Positions 1 through 8,004 of a DNA stretch of 48,094 bases are shown piece after piece. Below the pieces are notes generated by a model, which saw only the letters and a program-made list of their open reading frames with translations, was not told the origin of the DNA and searched no databases. The DNA comes from JANMDR01 sp031376425 (GTDB taxonomy: Bacteria > Pseudomonadota > Gammaproteobacteria > Burkholderiales > Usitatibacteraceae). The first letter of the stretch is position 1; each line of letters begins with the position of its first letter. The position numbers were made by a program, and so were the translations under genes. The stretch covers positions 1-48,094 of the forward strand of contig JANMDR010000302.1 in the NCBI GenBank assembly GCA_031376425.1, read 5' to 3'.

Positions 1-2
1 TG

Positions 3-161
3 TTTGAATCAATCGCTGACGCGCAAGATGGTGTAACAAAATGGCAATGGACTTACAATAACGAAAGACCCAGCATGGCATTGAATGGTTTGACGCCAAT
101 TCAATGCTTAAATAACTTTAATTTAAAGATGAAATCCCAACTCGTTTCTACTTTAAATTGA
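3..161 (+). CDS. IS3-family transposase, C-terminal fragment (5' end outside window)
   Basis: An open frame enters from the left edge and stops with TGA at 159-161, leaving about 52 residues. The peptide contains WQWTYNNERPSMALNGLTP, which matches the end of the DDE integrase domain of IS3-type OrfB transposases, where W-x-W-x-Y-N-x-x-R-P followed by L-x-G-L-T-P is typical. The catalytic residues lie upstream, outside the window. The right terminal inverted repeat should lie within a few tens of bases after the stop; the G-rich tract at 170-174 may belong to it, but I cannot set the exact end without the left repeat. Whether the element is intact cannot be judged here. Confidence 0.8.
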   Translation, partial: FESIADAQDGVTKWQWTYNNERPSMALNGLTPIQCLNNFNLKMKSQLVSTLN

Positions 162-259
162 ACTGAACAATGGGGGTATTACCGTTCCGTTAGTTGCAAA
201 GTTTCATTGCAGCCCTCTTCTTAGCGAATACACAGCAGCTAGTGCTTATCTTTCCTGCA

Positions 260-835
260 TTACGGTAGCGATTTTTCATCGAACTCCAGAATGAATTCAC
301 GTTTTTTCTTAATTAGCGGATCATATGCAACTACTTGCTGTTTGATCAAATGACCTGCCCTAAATGTTAGTAACACCTCATATCGTCCGTCCCCAAAACC
401 GCCGTCGAAGGCTACTACACGCGTCTTCGATAAACTATTCCATTTCACTGAGTGCGCAAGCGGTGCATCGGCAAATTGCGACAATAATGCTGGTGGAATT
501 GCATGCATTACGCCATCCATCATAAACTCAAATTTACTCAAAATACATGTCGGGGCAATTTGCGTGATGCTGCGACCAAAGTAAAATTTTTCGCGTACTA
601 TTTTTTTCTCCGCAACATTAAGTTTTGTACAAGCACTTTTAAATGCGACGGTTAAGGAGCTATCATTTTTCTCAAGTGCAATCCACTCCGTCGCAAGTGG
701 GGGCGATTGACGCATAAAAAAACTAGGTAGCAGCCACCTTTCATCTTTATCTGGAATCGGATCAACTACTTCAGCGTTCACGTGCGCCGCTTGCAGGAAA
801 AAACCGAGTGCCAGAAAAATAGCGGCTTTCTTCAC
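260..835 (-). CDS. secreted protein of unknown function, paralogous to the C-terminal half of its upstream neighbour
   Basis: A 191-residue protein with a clear Sec signal peptide (Lys-Lys, hydrophobic stretch 5-19, probable cleavage after VNA at 21), so probably periplasmic. I recognise no named family. Residues about 67-187 align by eye with the C-terminal about 120 residues of the gene at 832-1851: both have a Cys-Thr pair, an F-Y-F-G motif (here 84-87), a second P-T-C cysteine (C97), the stretch F-A-D-x-P and a Gly-rich turn before R/S-Y-E. The two cysteines (C69, C97) are kept in both and could form a disulfide. Its ATG overlaps the stop of the upstream gene by four bases (ATGA), so the two are probably translationally coupled. 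Function unknown. Confidence 0.75.
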   Translation of the reverse strand: MKKAAIFLALGFFLQAAHVNAEVVDPIPDKDERWLLPSFFMRQSPPLATEWIALEKNDSSLTVAFKSACTKLNVAEKKIVREKFYFGRSITQIAPTCILSKFEFMMDGVMHAIPPALLSQFADAPLAHSVKWNSLSKTRVVAFDGGFGDGRYEVLLTFRAGHLIKQQVVAYDPLIKKKREFILEFDEKSLP

Positions 836-1851
836 TTGAACTCACTCACCATATACTTAAACTTTGACTGCTTAGGCTCTAAGCCCCAAACTTGGCGTTT
901 TACAAGCCTATTATTGCGGAACGACAATCGCGCTTCGTAACTACCCGTCCCTGCGCCACCTTTAAAAACTAACATAAAGATTTTGTTGGTTCCAGCAGAG
1001 TTTATCGTGCTGAAAATCGGCCCGTCTGCAAACATTTGAACAACGCTATTTGGAATGTATTGGCGCATACCATTCAGCACCACCTCCAAGCGTCGAACCA
1101 AACACGTCGGTGACTCATTGCCTAGTCCTTTTCCGAAATAAAATTGCTTGCGATATTTTTCTAACTCAGCATCACTCAATGCAGTGCACGTCGATTTGAT
1201 CTGTACCGTTTTATAGACGTTTTCAGCAGAAAAAATCGTATTAGTTTCAAAGGTATCCGCTACTGCAGAATTAGAGAAATTTGCGGGCAATGGCTCATTA
1301 CTTTCGTTTAACTGCGCGTGATTAGCTTGAGCCGGAATAGTGCCCCTTGATCCACCTACAACCGCGTGCGATTTTAGACCTAACACCTTCGTTAAGGAGT
1401 GATCTTCTAAGGGATAAATGATATCCGCTATACGCCAACCGTCGACGTCTTGCGACGCCTCGATACGCAAACATTTCTTGGCATCAACAGTTCTAAAACA
1501 GACAGATACAACGCCCGAAACTTCGTCCGACACTGTTAGATCGGTTGCCACCACATCTTGTGAAGCAAATAGTATATCGAAATCAATTTTGCAAATTTCT
1601 CTAGTAACCCATCTACAGCGTGCATCTTCATGAATCGCCGAACTCAGTGCCTTAGAAAAATATTTATTTAAGGTGGGGAGTTTTTCGTCTTGTAATACAA
1701 CAAACTTGGAGGCAGCCGCAGGGGATAAGACAGATACCCAAGCATACTGCTTATAAAGGCTTTCCACGAATTCTTTCAGACCGAATGCATAAGAGAAATT
1801 CGGGGTCATCAAAAACAACAGTGTGGTAATAAAACCATAAGGTGTGCGCAT
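832..1851 (-). CDS. secreted two-domain protein, possible DUF3828-like N-terminal domain
   Basis: The open frame reaches a TTG at 1869, but I prefer ATG at 1851, which has AGAGAA in front of it and gives a clean 22-residue signal peptide ending in FSYA. The N-terminal half has an alpha-then-beta pattern with S-Q-D and a late G-W-R-I-A-D-I-I-Y-P strand, reminiscent of NTF2-like DUF3828 proteins; this is an inference from pattern only. A low-complexity Asn/Ser/Ala linker follows, then a domain of about 120 residues paralogous to the downstream 191-residue protein, including both cysteines. The pair suggests duplication of one secreted module, with one copy fused to an extra domain. Function unknown. 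Confidence 0.72.
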   Translation of the reverse strand: MRTPYGFITTLLFLMTPNFSYAFGLKEFVESLYKQYAWVSVLSPAAASKFVVLQDEKLPTLNKYFSKALSSAIHEDARCRWVTREICKIDFDILFASQDVVATDLTVSDEVSGVVSVCFRTVDAKKCLRIEASQDVDGWRIADIIYPLEDHSLTKVLGLKSHAVVGGSRGTIPAQANHAQLNESNEPLPANFSNSAVADTFETNTIFSAENVYKTVQIKSTCTALSDAELEKYRKQFYFGKGLGNESPTCLVRRLEVVLNGMRQYIPNSVVQMFADGPIFSTINSAGTNKIFMLVFKGGAGTGSYEARLSFRNNRLVKRQVWGLEPKQSKFKYMVSEFK

Positions 1852-1933
1852 AAATTTCTCTAAACCCAATTACAACCGCATGAAACAATGCAGCGTTGCC
1901 CATTCTTAAAGCTGCCAGCGCACAATTTCGGTT

Positions 1934-2443
1934 TCACTTTTTTGCATCGTCATAAACCTTAGCCACAGATTTATCGATCAATTCTTTTCTTTCCAGTTCA
2001 ACCATTTCCAACTTTGAGCCAGATTGCCGCGATATTGCTAACCACATGTCACCTATCGCTTTTTTGTTTTGACCAAATGCTCCTGAACTCGCTTTCACCC
2101 CTAGATCGTAGGCCCGGTCAACGGCAAAATTTTGGCCGTCTACTACCCTAGCCATGTAATTTGCAGCGCCAAAAAAGTCGGGAGCCTGCCCCAAACCTAG
2201 TCCTAAAATATCAATCATCACATCCTGCGCAGTTGAATCACCAAGTTTTGCCAGAATTTCTAATTCTTGCTTAGCTTTGGCGTACTGCTCGTACTTAAAT
2301 GCCGCAACGCCGCTATTTAGCCGCTGCATCCAAACAACTCTTAAAAGAATTGCCAGTGCGCAGAATATAAATAAAATTACAGTTGTCCATTTTAAAAAAC
2401 TTTTTTTCGTGGGAAAACTCACAATAAACGACGCCTTTTTCAC
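1934..2443 (-). CDS. single-pass membrane protein with short Sel1/TPR-like repeats
   Basis: A 169-residue protein starting at GTG. A basic N-terminus precedes one membrane helix at about residues 19-37, and the rest would face the periplasm. The soluble part (NSGVAAFKYEQYAKAKQEL, then LAKLGDSTAQ and GAANYMARV) has the small-residue and aromatic spacing of TPR or Sel1 repeats, which usually bind proteins. It is first in a minus-strand set of three genes, 82 bases upstream of the next start. It may serve the same envelope process as the two secreted proteins, but nothing in the sequence names that process. Confidence 0.65.
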   Translation of the reverse strand: MKKASFIVSFPTKKSFLKWTTVILFIFCALAILLRVVWMQRLNSGVAAFKYEQYAKAKQELEILAKLGDSTAQDVMIDILGLGLGQAPDFFGAANYMARVVDGQNFAVDRAYDLGVKASSGAFGQNKKAIGDMWLAISRQSGSKLEMVELERKELIDKSVAKVYDDAKK

Positions 2444-2599
2444 GGTTCAGCAAGTTAGCCATCATATCAAAAGCTGCGACTTCGGCACATGTTTTTGCGG
2501 TAGCTATGCATGGATGCGAAACGCTTGCTATGGGAGCGTATAAACGTAATCACGCGCCAAATTCCCGCACAAGCGCCTTACTTCTGCTATCTTTGGCGC

Positions 2600-3685
2600 A
2601 TGGTTAAAGACGCTATAAATTTAAACGACGTAAAACGGGTATTGGTGACGAAGCTGCGCCATCATGGTGATGTGTTGCTAACTTCGCCGGTGTTGCAGGT
2701 GCTCAAAAATCATGCGCCGCATCTGGCAATTGATGCCTTGGTGTACGAGGATACGCGCGAAATGCTGGAGGGGCATCCGGCTTTGGATACGTTGCACACC
2801 ATTGATCGGGCATGGAAAACATCTGGGGTTTTTGCCCAAGCGCGCGCCGAAATAGGCTTGTTACGGACGTTGCAGGGACGCCGCTACGATTTAATTTTGC
2901 ATTTAACAGAGCATCGGCGCGGCATGTGGCTCACAAAATTATTGCGCCCAAAGTATTCGGTGGCGGGTAAGCGCGATGATACGGCTTGGAATAAATGCTT
3001 TACCCATACTTATCCGTCGCCGCGCAATAGCGTAAGACATACAGTAGAGCTTAATTTAGATGCACTCCGGCGCATCGGCATATACCCAATTGAAGCCGAA
3101 AAGCCTTTGGTTTTAGTGCCGGGTACAGCAGCAACTGAAAAAGTGGCAGCGCTGATGGTGCAGCATGGCTTGCGCACAAAACAGTTTATTCATATTCACC
3201 CTACTTCGCGCTGGTTTTTTAAAACATGGCCAGTTGAAAACGTGGTGGCGCTAATTTTAGAACTTGGCCGCGCGGGACAGCAAGTGGTGCTCACCGCTGC
3301 ACCCACTGCGAATGAACGCGAAATGATTGCCGCAATTAAAAAACAACTTAAAGCGCCGATTGTCGATTTAACTGGCGCTTTAAATTTAAAAGAACTCGCC
3401 GCGCTCACCGCGCAAGCACGTGCCTTTGTGGGAGTAGATTCTGCGCCAATGCATATGGCCGCCGCGATGCAAACGCCTACCGTAGCGCTTTTCGGGCCTT
3501 CGGGCGAGCAACAATGGGGGCCGTGGGGAGTGCGTAATCGGGTGGTAACAAGCCTAGCGCCGCAGCATCGCTGCCGACCCTGTGGCAATGATGGCTGCGG
3601 GGGGGGCAAGGTGAGTGAGTGTTTAACGCAACTGCCGGTGCCACCGGTATTGGCGGCGCTAAATGAGTTATTGGCGGGGCAGTAG
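2600..3685 (+). CDS. waaQ: LPS core heptosyltransferase III-like glycosyltransferase (GT9)
   Basis: This is a GT9 family enzyme, which transfers heptose from ADP-heptose to the inner core of LPS at the inner face of the cytoplasmic membrane. The N-terminal motif K-L-R-H-H-G-D-V-L-L-T-S-P and the C-terminal nucleotide-binding motif G-V-D-S-A-P-M-H-M-A-A-A, followed by V-A-L-F-G-P-S, fit the heptosyltransferase III (RfaQ/WaaQ) subgroup. I chose ATG at 2600 (361 residues) because family members start shortly before the V-L-V-T-K-L strand; an in-frame ATG at 2510 would add 30 residues unlike the family. It heads the plus-strand LPS block and is followed after 99 bases by a WaaG-like glycosyltransferase. 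The acceptor position on the core is an inference. Confidence 0.85.
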   Translation: MVKDAINLNDVKRVLVTKLRHHGDVLLTSPVLQVLKNHAPHLAIDALVYEDTREMLEGHPALDTLHTIDRAWKTSGVFAQARAEIGLLRTLQGRRYDLILHLTEHRRGMWLTKLLRPKYSVAGKRDDTAWNKCFTHTYPSPRNSVRHTVELNLDALRRIGIYPIEAEKPLVLVPGTAATEKVAALMVQHGLRTKQFIHIHPTSRWFFKTWPVENVVALILELGRAGQQVVLTAAPTANEREMIAAIKKQLKAPIVDLTGALNLKELAALTAQARAFVGVDSAPMHMAAAMQTPTVALFGPSGEQQWGPWGVRNRVVTSLAPQHRCRPCGNDGCGGGKVSECLTQLPVPPVLAALNELLAGQ

Positions 3686-3697
3686 CTTGAAGATGTT

Positions 3698-3759
3698 GGG
3701 GAAGGGGTATGAACAATATTCCACTAGGCATACCAGTGCCGCTGTTTCCCCGTATACCC
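3698..3759 (+). other. leader with competing short inverted repeats before the waaG-like gene
   Basis: GGTATG (3706-3711) can pair with CATACC (3729-3734). The overlapping GGGTAT (3705-3710) can instead pair with ATACCC (3754-3759), and GGGGAA (3698-3703) with TTCCCC (3746-3751). No T-tract follows, so it is not a standard terminator. Stems are only six bases, so chance is possible. Confidence 0.25.
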
Positions 3760-3784
3760 GGCGACTAGGGCAAGAGGCAAAGTC

Positions 3785-4972
3785 ATGACGGTTGCATCCG
3801 TAGCACATCCCGCGCTCAATATCGCACTAATTCGTGCCAGCTACAATCCCTTCGGCGGCGCTGAAAAGTTTGTAGTTTCTGCAGTAGATGCACTAGCCAA
3901 TACGGGCGCTACGTTGACTATAATTACACGGCATTGGCCCCAAGACGCAGCTAATACGTGTGTTTCCAAGCATATTATTAATCCAAAATACTTCACCTCT
4001 GTGGGGCGAGAGCGTGGTTTTGCTGTTGCGGTTAGCCAATATATCGCCACGGCAAATTATGATTTAGTGCAATCGCACGAACGCATTGTCGGTTGCGATG
4101 TATATCGCGCTGGCGATGGTGTGCACGCGCAATGGTTACGGTACCGCGCAGGGGCACAAAGCGCCTTGGCGCGAGCAGCGGTAAAGTTTAATCCCTTACA
4201 TCGCTACCTGCTAGCCACTGAACGGGCGATGTTTGAAAGCCCTAAATTACGACGGGTGATTTGTAATTCTGAGATGGTGCGCCAAGAAATTTTGGCAAAC
4301 TTCAAGATACCTGCTGAAAAACTCACCCTAATTTATAGTGGTGTAGATACGCAAAGATTTAGCCCTGCCCTGCGCGACCAACATAGACAATCACTGCGCC
4401 AAACTCTGCAAATTGCCGAAGATGCGCGTATTTGCCTGTTCGTAGGCTCAGGCTTTATGCGCAAGGGTGTGGGTGCACTATTACAAGCGCTGCAAAAACT
4501 GCCAAAGCACTTTTATGCCGTGGTGGTAGGCGAAGACAAACATCGGTCGCGTTATCAAGCGCTAGCGCAACAGTTGTCGATTGCAAACCGCGTGCGCTTC
4601 GTCGGTGGTATTAATGACGTAAGACCCTATTATGGTGCCGCCGATTTGCTCGTGCTACCCACTTTGTATGATCCTTTTCCCAATGTGTGTCTTGAGGCAA
4701 TGGCAAGTGGTTTGCCGGTGATTACCAGCACTACATCAGGCGCGGCAGAATTGATTGAATCAGCGCGAAATGGTTATGTGTGCAATGCCCTTGATTTTTC
4801 CACACTCGCCCAACAAATAGAAGCATGCGCACAAAATTTAGGCCATGCACAAAAAATGGGCGAAGCTGCACGCCAAACTGTGGCACCATTTACCTTAGAA
4901 GCGATGGCGCAGCAATATGTGGCGCTTTATAAATCGCTACTACTAGCTAAAACCTCCCAAAAATCATCCTGA
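3785..4972 (+). CDS. LPS core glycosyltransferase, WaaG-like (GT4)
   Basis: A 395-residue GT-B fold glycosyltransferase of family GT4. The N-terminus (L-I-R-A-S-Y-N-P-F-G-G-A-E-K-F) has the acceptor-domain glycine motif of the WaaG type, which adds glucose to the heptose of the LPS core from UDP-glucose. The C-terminal donor domain carries F-V-G-S-G-F-M-R-K-G and the E-x7-E region around L-P-T-L-Y-D-P-F-P-N-V-C-L-E-A-M-A-S-G, where the glutamates bind the sugar nucleotide. The ATG at 3785 has an AGAGG ribosome-binding site about eight bases upstream. It sits between the waaQ-like gene and msbA. The exact sugar cannot be read from the sequence. Confidence 0.82.
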   Translation: MTVASVAHPALNIALIRASYNPFGGAEKFVVSAVDALANTGATLTIITRHWPQDAANTCVSKHIINPKYFTSVGRERGFAVAVSQYIATANYDLVQSHERIVGCDVYRAGDGVHAQWLRYRAGAQSALARAAVKFNPLHRYLLATERAMFESPKLRRVICNSEMVRQEILANFKIPAEKLTLIYSGVDTQRFSPALRDQHRQSLRQTLQIAEDARICLFVGSGFMRKGVGALLQALQKLPKHFYAVVVGEDKHRSRYQALAQQLSIANRVRFVGGINDVRPYYGAADLLVLPTLYDPFPNVCLEAMASGLPVITSTTSGAAELIESARNGYVCNALDFSTLAQQIEACAQNLGHAQKMGEAARQTVAPFTLEAMAQQYVALYKSLLLAKTSQKSS

Positions 4973-4980
4973 ATATATTC

Positions 4981-6798
4981 GTGCCTGCATATACACCACC
5001 AACAACTGCAATTAGCAACAGCCGCCAGCTCTATATACGGCTTTTGCGTCAAGTAAAACCCTATCGACTCGCCTTTTTTGGCGCGGTTCTCGCGATGATC
5101 ATCGGCGGGACTGTTGAGGGATCGTTCGTACTATTTTTAAATCATATGCTCGAAACCTTAATGACCCAGCGCTCAGAACGCGATGCGGTTGTAGCCGCAC
5201 TCGGCATCATCGGCATATTTTTTGTAAGTGGCGTTTCGCAATTTGCCGCAGGCTACGGTATGCAGTGGGTTGGCAATAAGGTTATTCTTGATTGCCGTAA
5301 TGCGATGTATTCACGGGTATTGCAATTGCCTATTTCGGCGCTGGATGAAACCACTACCGGCACCTTGATGTCGAAAATTACGAATGATGTGGTTGGGCTA
5401 CAATCTGCTGCAACATCGAGTATTACGGCTTTGGTACGCGGTAGCGCCACGTTGATTACCATCTTAGTTTCAATGTTCATCATCAATTGGAAGCTCACTC
5501 TTATTACTTTTACCACCGTGCCTATTTTGGCGCTTATCGTCACCGCGTTTAGTCGGCGCTTAAGAAAAATTAGCCGTCAAAGCCAACATGCCAATGCTGA
5601 AATTACAGATGTGCTGGAAGAAACTTTATCGGCGCAAAAGGTTATTCGCATTTACGGCGGTCAAGCACAAGAGGCAGCGCGTTTTAATGCTGCCGCTGCG
5701 CGCATTCGTAGCTTAAATATGAAGCAGAGCATGGCCGCTGCAGCATCTACACCGTTTACCCATATTATTGTGGCAACTGCCATTGCAATTATTGTTTATC
5801 TAGCCATTAGCCCTCGTTTTGGCACTGGCATGACCGCTGGTGCCTTGATTCCATTTTTAGTGGCTGCTGGCGCATTAGTGCCACAAATTAAAGGACTAAG
5901 CAGCGTGAGTGAGCAATTGCAGCGCGGCCTCGCCGCAGCGGAAAGTGTGTACGGTTTAATCGACAGCCCAGTTGAAGTAGACAATGCTGCCACCTTGGAG
6001 AAGACTGAAAATAGTGCTTCTTCAAGCGCCACTTCAAAGGCTACTGCAAACGCGACCCTAAGCTTCCATAATTTGAGCTTAAGCTACCCTGCACAACAAA
6101 AACCAGCGTTAGATGACTTTAATCTCACCATCAATGCCGGCGAAACGATCGCGCTTGTTGGCGGTTCAGGCGGCGGCAAAACGAGCTTAATAAATTTATT
6201 ACCGCGTTTCTTTTTGCCATCATCCGGAGCAATATTATTAGGCGGTGTGCCTATTGAAAATATTGCACTAACGGCATTGCGAGAAAAAATAGCGCTAGTG
6301 AGTCAGGACGTAATTTTGTTCAATACCAGCGTGGCGCAAAATATTGCGTACGGTGGCAGAGCCAATGCGAGCATGGGCGATATTATCGCTGCCGCCACGG
6401 CCGCGCATGCTCTTGATTTTATAAATCTACTGCCGCAGGGCTTTGAAACCGTAATCGGTGAAAATGGGTCGCGGCTCTCAGGTGGGCAACGCCAACGCGT
6501 TGCGATTGCGCGGGCTATTTTAAAAGACGCGCCGATATTGTTGCTCGACGAAGCGACATCTGCTTTGGATAGCGAATCTGAGCGCGCGGTGCAAGCCGCA
6601 CTGGATACACTCATGCTTAACCGCACCACCTTAGTCGTGGCACACCGACTCTCGACGATTGAACGTGCAAGCCGCATTGTGGTATTGGAACAAGGCAAAA
6701 TTGCAGAGATTGGCACGCATGCCGAATTGCTAGCGCGAGGTGGCGCGTATGCTAATTTGCATCGGCTGCAGTTTTCACAAGGCGCGGTAGTGCTATGA
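4981..6798 (+). CDS. msbA: lipid A-core flippase, ABC transporter MsbA
   Basis: A 605-residue half-transporter with an N-terminal six-helix permease domain (to about residue 320) and a C-terminal ATPase. Visible motifs are Walker A G-G-S-G-G-G-K-T-S near residue 394, the signature L-S-G-G-Q-R-Q-R near 500, Walker B L-L-L-D-E-A-T-S-A-L-D, and the H-loop V-V-A-H-R-L-S. MsbA homodimers flip lipid A-core across the inner membrane. The start is GTG at 4981, eight bases after the previous stop, with a weak ribosome-binding site, so it is probably coupled to the GT4 gene. Its position inside a set of core glycosyltransferase genes supports MsbA over a general multidrug exporter. Its TGA overlaps the first of the duplicated ATGs at 6795. 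Confidence 0.9.
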   Translation: MPAYTPPTTAISNSRQLYIRLLRQVKPYRLAFFGAVLAMIIGGTVEGSFVLFLNHMLETLMTQRSERDAVVAALGIIGIFFVSGVSQFAAGYGMQWVGNKVILDCRNAMYSRVLQLPISALDETTTGTLMSKITNDVVGLQSAATSSITALVRGSATLITILVSMFIINWKLTLITFTTVPILALIVTAFSRRLRKISRQSQHANAEITDVLEETLSAQKVIRIYGGQAQEAARFNAAAARIRSLNMKQSMAAAASTPFTHIIVATAIAIIVYLAISPRFGTGMTAGALIPFLVAAGALVPQIKGLSSVSEQLQRGLAAAESVYGLIDSPVEVDNAATLEKTENSASSSATSKATANATLSFHNLSLSYPAQQKPALDDFNLTINAGETIALVGGSGGGKTSLINLLPRFFLPSSGAILLGGVPIENIALTALREKIALVSQDVILFNTSVAQNIAYGGRANASMGDIIAAATAAHALDFINLLPQGFETVIGENGSRLSGGQRQRVAIARAILKDAPILLLDEATSALDSESERAVQAALDTLMLNRTTLVVAHRLSTIERASRIVVLEQGKIAEIGTHAELLARGGAYANLHRLQFSQGAVVL

Positions 6799-6833
6799 AG
6801 ACTCTAAATATTTTACACACTGAGTCCATATGA
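6795..6833 (+). CDS. putative leader minigene 1 (12 codons)
   Basis: The frame encodes MKTLNILHTESI and stops with TGA at 6831-6833. Its ATG overlaps the msbA stop (ATGA at 6795-6798), and its own stop overlaps the ATG of the next minigene (ATGA at 6830-6833). It arises from a duplication of the downstream gene's 5' end. Translation is an inference; it may simply be duplication debris. Confidence 0.4.
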   Translation: MKTLNILHTESI

Positions 6834-6889
6834 AGGCTCTGAACATATTACACACTGAGTCTTCATGTCAGGCGTACGAAACCACATGA
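6830..6889 (+). CDS. putative leader minigene 2 (19 codons)
   Basis: The frame encodes MKALNILHTESSC followed by QAYETT and stops with TGA at 6887-6889, overlapping the true glycosyltransferase start at 6886 (ATGA at 6886-6889). Ribosomes leaving msbA could therefore reinitiate three times in a row. Translation has not been shown; the overlaps are directly visible. Confidence 0.4.
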   Translation: MKALNILHTESSCQAYETT

Positions 6890-6926
6890 AGACTCTAAAC
6901 ATATTACACACCGAGTCTTCATGTGG
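6857..6926 (+). promoter_or_regulatory. mutually exclusive hairpins over the glycosyltransferase start codon
   Basis: GAGTCTTCATGT at 6857-6868 is the perfect complement of ACATGAAGACTC at 6884-6895 (12 bp, 15-base loop). CCACATGAAGACTC at 6882-6895 is also the perfect complement of GAGTCTTCATGTGG at 6913-6926 (14 bp, 17-base loop). Both stems use the ATG at 6886, so only one can form at a time and either would hide the start unless ribosomes arrive from upstream. A regulatory role is inference. Confidence 0.45.
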
Positions 6927-8004
6927 TTGGGGCGGCCAAGAAATTCGCATTTTAACGGAGATTCATGGCACCTTAAAACGTGGGCATCGCGTTACTTTAA
7001 TCACGCCAGCACAATCCAATATTGCCCGTGAGGCCGTTAAATCGGGCATCTCTACGGTATGCCTAGATATTGAGAAAAAGGGGTTGCGAGCATTATTGGC
7101 TCTGCGCACTTGGCTTAAACAGAACCCTGTGGATGTCATCAATACCCATAGCTCAACCGATAGTTGGTTGGCGGCTATTGCGTGTGCAACACTAAAAAAC
7201 CCGCCAGCCATTGTGCGCACTCGTCATATTTCATCACCTATCCCCAATAATTTTGCCAGCCGCTGGCTATATCAACGTGCTACTACCCTCACCGCGACAA
7301 CGGGCGAGCGCCTGCGTGAACAATTAATCAACACAATGGGTTTAGCGGCAGATCGCGTGCAATCAGTGCCAACGGGTATTGATCTGTCGCGCTACCGCCC
7401 TTTGTCAGAGGCCGGTAAAAATGCGGCGCGGCAGCGTTTTTTTGACGCAAAAAAGGATATTTTTGTGGTGGGTATTGTCGCCACTTTACGAAGTTGGAAG
7501 GGGCACACCTATTTACTGGATGCCATAAAAAACTTACCTGATGATGTACATTGCTTGATCGTTGGCGATGGCCCACAAACTGCGGCTTTGCAGCAAAAAA
7601 TTGATACAGATGGCCTAAGTACAAGGGTTTCTATGACCGGCAATTTGGGCGATGTAGAAATTGCGCTAAACGCCTTTGATTGCTTTGTATTACCGTCCTA
7701 TGCCAACGAAGGCGTGCCACAAGCCTTAATGCAAGCCATGGCATGTGGTTTAGCCGTAATTGCCACACCCGTCGGCAGCGTGGATGAAATTGTGAGCAAC
7801 AACGAAACAGGCTTGATGGTGCCATACAAAGATAGCGCGGCAATCGCTGCGGCTATCACCCTGCTGCGCACTGATGTGGCGCTACGCACGCGCTTGAGCG
7901 CGGCAGCACTATCGCGTGCGCAATCACGCTTTGGTGACATTATTATGGTCGATAAAATGGAAACACTGTTCCAGCGTGCGGCGCAGGGCAAATCCGCAAC
8001 ATGA
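6886..8004 (+). CDS. GT4 glycosyltransferase of the LPS block
   Basis: A 372-residue GT-B glycosyltransferase. The N-terminus H-T-E-S-S-C-G-W-G-G-Q-E-I-R-I-L carries the glycine-rich acceptor motif, and the C-terminal half has V-G-D-G-P and the E-x7-E region around L-P-S-Y-A-N-E-G-V-P-Q-A-L-M-Q-A-M-A near residue 270, for nucleotide-sugar binding. The frame extends back to ATG 6865, but ATG 6886 is the family-like start and overlaps the stop of the preceding minigene. The next gene overlaps its end (ATGATG at 8001-8006). It most likely extends the LPS core or a related surface glycan; donor and acceptor are unknown. The duplicated 5' end is described separately. Confidence 0.82.
   Translation: MKTLNILHTESSCGWGGQEIRILTEIHGTLKRGHRVTLITPAQSNIAREAVKSGISTVCLDIEKKGLRALLALRTWLKQNPVDVINTHSSTDSWLAAIACATLKNPPAIVRTRHISSPIPNNFASRWLYQRATTLTATTGERLREQLINTMGLAADRVQSVPTGIDLSRYRPLSEAGKNAARQRFFDAKKDIFVVGIVATLRSWKGHTYLLDAIKNLPDDVHCLIVGDGPQTAALQQKIDTDGLSTRVSMTGNLGDVEIALNAFDCFVLPSYANEGVPQALMQAMACGLAVIATPVGSVDEIVSNNETGLMVPYKDSAAIAAAITLLRTDVALRTRLSAAALSRAQSRFGDIIMVDKMETLFQRAAQGKSAT

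Larger units (their letters stand above)
6795..6926 (+). repeat. three tandem copies of a glycosyltransferase gene's 5' end
   Basis: Copies of about 33-39 bases begin at ATG 6795, 6830 and 6886. Each encodes M-K-(T/A)-L-N-I-L-H-T-E-S before diverging. They differ by several substitutions, so they are not identical reads stacked together. Only the third copy continues into a full glycosyltransferase. Confidence 0.9.

Noticed and set aside
162..259. Exact right terminal inverted repeat of the IS3-type element
   Set aside because: Without the left end no complementary repeat or target duplication can be matched, so no boundary is claimed.
6795..6926. Assembly or sequencing artefact as the cause of the triplicated 5' end
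   Set aside because: The three copies differ by several substitutions and their ends differ, which is unlike a stacked-read error; read coverage would settle it.
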